Assembly: GCA_937974845.1 (NCBI GenBank)
Contig: CALJVC010000133.1
Coordinates: forward strand, 1 to 9,988
Direction: 5' to 3'
Origin: an uncultured Pseudogracilibacillus sp.
Lineage (GTDB): Bacteria; Bacillota; Bacilli; Bacillales; Amphibacillaceae
DNA length: 9,988 nt
Both the position numbers and the translations under genes were made by a program. Under the pieces are notes generated by a model. It had not been told where the DNA came from, searched no databases, and saw nothing but the letters and a program-made list of their open reading frames with translations. Positions 6,783 to 9,988 of the stretch are shown here, piece after piece. How positions within the stretch are numbered: position 1 is the stretch's first letter; each line of letters opens with the position of its first letter.

Positions 6783-6815
6783 AAGGAGTAGGTGAAAGAT
6801 AACCTACTCCTTTTT
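6783..6815 (+). terminator. Intrinsic terminator of the miaB-ymcA operon
   Basis: AAGGAGTAGGT (6783-6793) pairs perfectly with ACCTACTCCTT (6802-6812) around an 8-nt loop and runs into TTTTT (6811-6815). It lies 9 nt after the ymcA stop codon and separates miaB-ymcA from cotE. Confidence 0.9.
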
Positions 6816-6857
6816 GCTACCTGCTTCTTAATAAAATAAGTTTCTAGATCCGTGTTT

Positions 6858-6885
6858 AAGACGATTCACTTTAGGCCATCGTCTT
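6858..6885. repeat. 8-bp inverted repeat between the cotE promoter elements
   Basis: AAGACGAT (6858-6865) is repeated inverted as ATCGTCTT (6878-6885) with a 12-nt centre. No U run follows, so it is not a terminator. It spans the space between the proposed -35 and -10 of cotE and could be a dyad for a regulator; this is inference. Confidence 0.5.
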
Positions 6886-6894
6886 GCATAAGCT
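6867..6894 (+). promoter_or_regulatory. Candidate mother-cell (sigma-K or sigma-E) promoter of cotE
   Basis: CATAAGCT (6887-6894) fits the CATANNNT -10 shared by sigma-E and sigma-K. CAC (6867-6869) lies 17 bases upstream, as for a sigma-K -35 (AC). In B. subtilis cotE is expressed from sigma-E and sigma-K promoters. The start would fall near 6902, leaving only a few bases before the ribosome site AAGGAGGT (6905-6912), so the assignment is tentative. An 8-bp inverted repeat overlaps it. Confidence 0.35.
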
Positions 6895-6922
6895 GACAGT
6901 GATTAAGGAGGTAGCGTAAGAA

Positions 6923-7468
6923 ATGAGATATCAAGGGAATGCTTATCGTGAAATAATTACTAAGGCCGTGTGTGGAAAAGGTGAGAAAAGAACGACGGAA
7001 GTTCATCGAATCCATCCAAAACATCGCCCTTCGACGGTTTTAGGGTGTTGGATCATTAACCATCGTTATGAAGCCTATAAAACGGATGAAGGGCAAATTG
7101 AGATTCGTGGCAATTTTGATGTTAACCTTTGGTATGCCTTTGATGAACACCGACAAACGGAAGTAGTCTTGCAGGAAGTTAGTTACTGCGATCGAATTAC
7201 TTTAGAAGAATTGGAAGAAAATATAGCTGAAGACACTTATGACTGTTTGGCAAAAGTCGTGCAACAGCCGACTTGTATCCAATGTACTATTCATGAAAAT
7301 GGCGAAGAAGTCGAGGTGGAAGTAGAGAGGGAATTTGTAGTAAAATTAATTTGTGAAACGAATGTACTTGTTCGAGTAGAATCGGCGCCGACCTATCAAG
7401 TGTCGACGGAATCTTCGTCGCAAAAGGAAGGAACGAGGTCCTTAAAAGTACATCAGAAGGAATCATAA
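6923..7468 (+). CDS. cotE: Outer spore coat morphogenetic protein CotE
   Basis: CotE builds the scaffold ring around the forespore on which the outer spore coat assembles. The protein is 181 aa, the same length as in B. subtilis. Its first 150 residues align well: YREIITKAV (8-16), GCWIINHRYEA (41-51), FDVNLWYAF (65-73), TEVVLQEVSYCD (79-90), VVQQPTCIQCTI (112-123) and EREFVVKLICET (135-146). Two things differ. The last 30 residues are rich in Ser, Thr, Gln and Lys, whereas B. subtilis CotE ends in a long Asp/Glu tract. It also has seven cysteines (17, 42, 89, 108, 118, 121, 144), more than I recall for B. subtilis. The ATG at 6923 follows AAGGAGGT (6905-6912). It is probably expressed in the mother cell. 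mutS-mutL usually follow cotE; here nudF does. Confidence 0.95.
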   Translation: MRYQGNAYREIITKAVCGKGEKRTTEVHRIHPKHRPSTVLGCWIINHRYEAYKTDEGQIEIRGNFDVNLWYAFDEHRQTEVVLQEVSYCDRITLEELEENIAEDTYDCLAKVVQQPTCIQCTIHENGEEVEVEVEREFVVKLICETNVLVRVESAPTYQVSTESSSQKEGTRSLKVHQKES

Positions 7469-7475
7469 GGAAGTA

Positions 7476-7520
7476 TAATCCCCCTTCCTGTATAGGATGA
7501 ATCAAGGGGGATTACTTTTA
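7476..7520 (+). terminator. Hairpin after cotE, probable terminator of moderate strength
   Basis: An 11-bp stem pairs TAATCCCCCTT (7476-7486) with AAGGGGGATTA (7504-7514). The loop may form a small inner stem (CCT with AGG). CTTTTA follows, a short U run, so read-through into nudF is plausible. It begins 7 nt after the cotE stop codon. Confidence 0.65.
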
Positions 7521-7539
7521 TATAAAGGAGTAGATACAA

Positions 7540-8091
7540 ATGGAACCCTTCTATGAAAAAACAATAAAACGAAAAGAAATTTTCCAAGGAAAGATTATTT
7601 CTTTACATGTGGACGATGTTGAGCTGCCTGACGGTAACTTTTCGAAGCGGGAAGTCGTGACCCATCCGGGTGCTGTGGCAATTATCGCTATAACTCCAGA
7701 AGGTAAGCTTTTGCTAGTGAAGCAGTTTCGAAAACCATTGGAACGGGCTATTTTAGAAATACCCGCTGGGAAAATAGAAGCGAAGGAAGCGCCGGAAGTG
7801 ACAGCTTTAAGGGAGTTAGAAGAAGAGACGGGATATTCTGCTAAAGCCCTCCATCCGGTAACGAGCTTTTATACATCGCCAGGCTTTGCGAATGAAATTA
7901 TTTATTTATATAGGGCAGAAGGGGTGTATCCGTTAGAAGAAAAAGTTAAAGGGGACGAGGATGAATTTTTGGAAGTCGTTGAACTTCCCCTTGATGAGGC
8001 CCAAGCTTACTTGGACGAACAGAAGATTCACGATGCCAAAACTGCCTTTGCTATTTTATATTTAAGTTTGAGGGAGAAGGGACGATGCTAA
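7540..8091 (+). CDS. nudF: ADP-ribose pyrophosphatase (Nudix hydrolase)
   Basis: NudF (YqkG) hydrolyses ADP-ribose to AMP and ribose 5-phosphate, a house-cleaning reaction in the cytosol. The 183-aa protein, against about 185 in B. subtilis, carries a perfect Nudix box GX5EX7REUXEEXGU at residues 77-99 (G77, E83, R91-E92, E94-E96, G98). The flanking elements typical of ADP-ribose pyrophosphatases are also present: the N-terminal dimer strand, the KQFRKPLE stretch (61-68) and TSFYTSPGF (about 107-115), whose proline lies roughly 16 residues after the box, as in that subfamily. The ATG at 7540 follows AAAGGAG (7524-7530) at 9 nt. I see no convincing promoter in the 70 bases after cotE, so it may rely on read-through or on a promoter inside cotE. 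Its last 7 bases overlap the next gene. Confidence 0.93.
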   Translation: MEPFYEKTIKRKEIFQGKIISLHVDDVELPDGNFSKREVVTHPGAVAIIAITPEGKLLLVKQFRKPLERAILEIPAGKIEAKEAPEVTALRELEEETGYSAKALHPVTSFYTSPGFANEIIYLYRAEGVYPLEEKVKGDEDEFLEVVELPLDEAQAYLDEQKIHDAKTAFAILYLSLREKGRC

Positions 8092-9257
8092 AAGAAGTCT
8101 ATGCTGACTTACATATTCATCTAGGACAAGACTGGAGAAAAAACCCGATAAAAATCAGCGCTTCTCCTCGATTAACCTTGACGAGGGTGATAGAGGATTC
8201 TAAACGAAGGAAGGGAATGGATATCATCGGTATTGTCGATTGCCACGTGCCATCGGTCCTTGAGGAGCTCGAGTTCCTTAAAAGGGAAGGAGAGGCAGAA
8301 GCCTTATCTGGAGGAGGTTTACGCTTTGGAGAACTCACGTTAATCTTAGGATCGGAAATAGAGGTCAAGGATACACACAGTTCCGGTCCCTTTCATGTGC
8401 TAGCATTTTTACCGACACTAGAAGCGATGCGTAGGTTTTCCGATTGGTTACGGCCGAGAATGAAGAACCTTCAATTAAGTTCGCAGCGCTTTTATGGGGA
8501 GGCTAAAGAATTACAGGCTCAAGTCAAGCAACTCGATGGTTTATTTGTTCCGGCCCATGTGTTTACCCCTTTTAAAAGCCTGTATGGACGAGGGGTTAAA
8601 AAATCGATGGCTGAGGTCCTTGACTTAGCACAAGTCGATGCTATGGAATTAGGCCTAAGTGCTGATAGTTCTATGGCTGATCGGATTTCTGAACTTCACA
8701 CCTACCCTTATCTTACCAATTCCGATAGCCATTCTTTAGAAAAAATAGGTCGGGAATATCAAGTCCTTCGCGTTAAGGAGGCGAGCTTTACAGAATTAGC
8801 CTTAGCCTTACAACAAGTTGATGGTCGTGGAATCGTACAGAATTACGGATTAAATCCTTATTTAGGCAAATATTATGATACGGTCTGTATAGCCTGTGAA
8901 AAAAAGCTAGCACCATCTAATCAGCTCTGTCCCCATTGCCACTCCAAAAAGGTAGTTCTCGGTGTAAAAGATCGGATTGAGCAATTATCGGATTTTACTT
9001 CGCCCCCTCAACGACCACCCTATATGTACCAGGTACCCTTAGAATTAATTCCTGGTCTTGGACCGAAGACTTTAGAAAAGCTTCTTTCCCATTTTGGTAC
9101 GGAAATGAATGTTGTTCATCAGGTACCTAAAAAGGCCTTAGAAGAGGTCGTTTCTCCGAAAATAGCCGCTTGGATTCTCAGGCTACGAAAGGGACGTGTT
9201 TCCATACGCGCTGGAGGTGGCGGTAAATACGGAAGAGTCATAAAGGACGACGCTTAG
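8085..9257 (+). CDS. Endonuclease Q family DNA repair enzyme (YqxK-like)
   Basis: This matches the YqxK/endonuclease Q family. EndoQ cleaves DNA 5' of deaminated bases (uracil, hypoxanthine, xanthine) and abasic sites. It was found in archaea and later shown active in a Bacillus. In order the 390-aa protein has a PHP metal-dependent phosphoesterase domain, a zinc finger (C268, C271, C282, C285) and a C-terminal helix-hairpin-helix DNA-binding region around LIPGLGPKTLEKLL (321-334). The likely PHP metal ligands are all present: D8, H10 and H12 in YADLHIH, D52 and H54 in VDCH, E91 in GSEIE, H104, H158 in VPAHVF, and D214 and H216 in NSDSH. The ATG at 8085 overlaps nudF by 7 bases behind a purine-rich GGGAGAAGG, so the two are translationally coupled. 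Older databases call the family a putative helicase; the motifs do not support that. Confidence 0.9.
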   Translation: MLKEVYADLHIHLGQDWRKNPIKISASPRLTLTRVIEDSKRRKGMDIIGIVDCHVPSVLEELEFLKREGEAEALSGGGLRFGELTLILGSEIEVKDTHSSGPFHVLAFLPTLEAMRRFSDWLRPRMKNLQLSSQRFYGEAKELQAQVKQLDGLFVPAHVFTPFKSLYGRGVKKSMAEVLDLAQVDAMELGLSADSSMADRISELHTYPYLTNSDSHSLEKIGREYQVLRVKEASFTELALALQQVDGRGIVQNYGLNPYLGKYYDTVCIACEKKLAPSNQLCPHCHSKKVVLGVKDRIEQLSDFTSPPQRPPYMYQVPLELIPGLGPKTLEKLLSHFGTEMNVVHQVPKKALEEVVSPKIAAWILRLRKGRVSIRAGGGGKYGRVIKDDA

Positions 9258-9269
9258 GACAAGTTTTAA

Positions 9270-9298
9270 GCATGAATTTTATCCCCCTTTCATATGTA
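9270..9298 (+). promoter_or_regulatory. Candidate sigma-E promoter of spoIIM
   Basis: CATATGTA (9291-9298) resembles the sigma-E -10 (CATACANT), missing the final T. GCATGAA (9270-9276) matches 4 of 7 positions of the -35 KMATATT at a 14-base spacing. spoIIM of B. subtilis is a sigma-E gene, which guided this search. The fit is weak. Confidence 0.3.
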
Positions 9299-9329
9299 TA
9301 AGTAGGACGTTGTAATGGGGGACGTAAAA
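9277..9329 (+). promoter_or_regulatory. Hairpin that can sequester the spoIIM ribosome site
   Basis: TTTTATCCCCC (9277-9287) can pair with GGGGGA (9317-9322) and TAAAA (9325-9329), giving 6 + 5 base pairs with a 2-nt CG bulge and a 29-nt loop. The GGGGGA strand is the only Shine-Dalgarno-like sequence before the spoIIM ATG at 9331. No U run follows, so it is not an intrinsic terminator. The pairing is seen; regulation is inferred. Confidence 0.45.
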
Positions 9330-9330
9330 A

Positions 9331-9963
9331 ATGAAATATCAAGCGATGGTCATAGAGCATTTTCGCACAAATATGTCGGTTTACTTGTTTATGGCTACCT
9401 TGTTAGTGACAGGAATTGTTTTTGGAGCTATTATCGTTAATTCAATGAGCTTTGTTCAAAAGCAAGATTTATTTTTTCATATTGAACAGTTTTTTTCCCG
9501 TATGATTACCGGTGAGCCAATTGTGCACAAAGATATTTTAATAAAAAGTTTTTTCACCCATTGGCAATATTTGATCGTCCTATTTTTATTAGGATTGACG
9601 ATTATCGGTATTCCTTTTATCTGGCTCTTTATTTTTTTAAAGGGTTTAGCCATCGGTTTTTCTGTAGGTTTTATGGTTAACCAGCTCGGCTTTAAAGGGC
9701 TTTTTATGGCAACAGTATCGATTGCGCCGCAAAACATGTTAATTATTCCTGTTTATTTATTAGCTGGTTCCTTATCGATGCTCTTTTCCCTTTTACTCTT
9801 TCGCAAAATTACTAGTAAGGATAGCCGTTTATCTCTCCGCCTGCCTTTGATCCAATACGTGGCAGCCTTTGTTCTCTTTTTTGCTTTAGCCTTTTTAGCT
9901 TCCTTGGTTGAAACGTTTATTTCATATGAAGCAGTTAAAATCGCCATTAAAACACTAACTTAA
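9331..9963 (+). CDS. spoIIM: Stage II sporulation protein M
   Basis: SpoIIM is the polytopic membrane subunit that recruits SpoIIP and SpoIID to the septal membrane (the DMP complex), whose cell-wall hydrolysis drives engulfment of the forespore. The 210-aa protein, against about 214 in B. subtilis, has hydrophobic segments at about 16-38, 79-103, 106-117, 122-157 and 172-195. Conserved motifs include TGIVFGAIIVNS (27-38), the GIPFIWLF turn (93-100), FLKGLAIGFSVGFMVNQLG (102-120) and APQN (132-135). The ATG at 9331 is preceded only by GGGGGA (9317-9322), an atypical ribosome site unlike the AAGGAGG sites of the neighbours. It lies 73 nt after the EndoQ gene. In B. subtilis it also neighbours nudF and yqxK, with fur close by; that side lies beyond the window. 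Confidence 0.95.
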   Translation: MKYQAMVIEHFRTNMSVYLFMATLLVTGIVFGAIIVNSMSFVQKQDLFFHIEQFFSRMITGEPIVHKDILIKSFFTHWQYLIVLFLLGLTIIGIPFIWLFIFLKGLAIGFSVGFMVNQLGFKGLFMATVSIAPQNMLIIPVYLLAGSLSMLFSLLLFRKITSKDSRLSLRLPLIQYVAAFVLFFALAFLASLVETFISYEAVKIAIKTLT

Positions 9964-9971
9964 AATGATTT

Positions 9972-9988
9972 TTACTTAACAAAAGTAA
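9972..9988 (+). other. Start of an inverted repeat cut by the window end
   Basis: TTACTT (9972-9977) and AAGTAA (9983-9988) pair around AACAA just after the spoIIM stop codon. It may be the beginning of a terminator, but the sequence ends before any U run could be seen. Confidence 0.25.

Noticed and set aside
8117..8368. Minus-strand open frames within the EndoQ, miaB and spoIIM genes
   Set aside because: Each lies opposite a conserved coding frame, with no start signals or recognisable products.
9277..9329. Hairpin before spoIIM as a terminator of the nudF-endoQ operon
   Set aside because: The 3' arm is followed by A residues and the start codon, not by a U run, and the loop is 29 nt.

Overview
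The window is a chromosomal segment of an endospore-forming Firmicute of the order Bacillales. It has low-to-moderate GC and strong AAGGAGG-type ribosome sites. Three genes are hallmarks of sporulation (spoVS, cotE, spoIIM), and several proteins match their Bacillus subtilis counterparts nearly residue for residue (RNase Y, SpoVS, MiaB, YmdB). All nine genes lie on the + strand. I see no tRNA, rRNA, CRISPR array, insertion sequence or phage gene.

Layout. (1) Positions 1-1360: an AT-rich leader, a LexA (SOS) box, a sigma-A promoter, recA and a strong terminator. (2) Positions 1361-3247: a long intergenic region ending in two overlapping sigma-A promoters, then rny (RNase Y) and its terminator. 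(3) Positions 3248-4586: ymdB (metallophosphodiesterase) and spoVS, each followed by a hairpin. (4) Positions 4587-6815: miaB (tRNA ms2i6A37 methylthiotransferase) and ymcA (Y-complex/RicA) with overlapping frames, then a terminator. (5) Positions 6816-7520: cotE (spore outer-coat morphogen), probably under a mother-cell promoter. (6) Positions 7521-9963: nudF (ADP-ribose pyrophosphatase) overlapping an endonuclease Q gene (yqxK-like), then spoIIM (engulfment).

How the genes relate. RecA and EndoQ act on DNA damage, and NudF clears ADP-ribose. RNase Y and YmcA are partners in mRNA processing, since the YmcA-YlbF-YaaT complex steers RNase Y in B. subtilis; YmdB links the same locus to biofilm and sporulation decisions. 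SpoVS, CotE and SpoIIM serve successive sporulation stages.

The recA-rny-ymdB-spoVS-miaB-ymcA-cotE order is the classical Bacillus block. It lacks pbpX (normally between recA and rny) and tdh-kbl (normally between spoVS and miaB). After cotE, where mutS-mutL would be expected, the sequence joins a second conserved block, nudF-endoQ-spoIIM, which in B. subtilis sits elsewhere near fur and xerD (from memory).

I found no convincing undescribed system. The most interesting points are this junction, a hairpin that could hide the spoIIM ribosome site only in read-through transcripts, a CotE without its acidic tail and with seven cysteines, and a cysteine-free YmcA.
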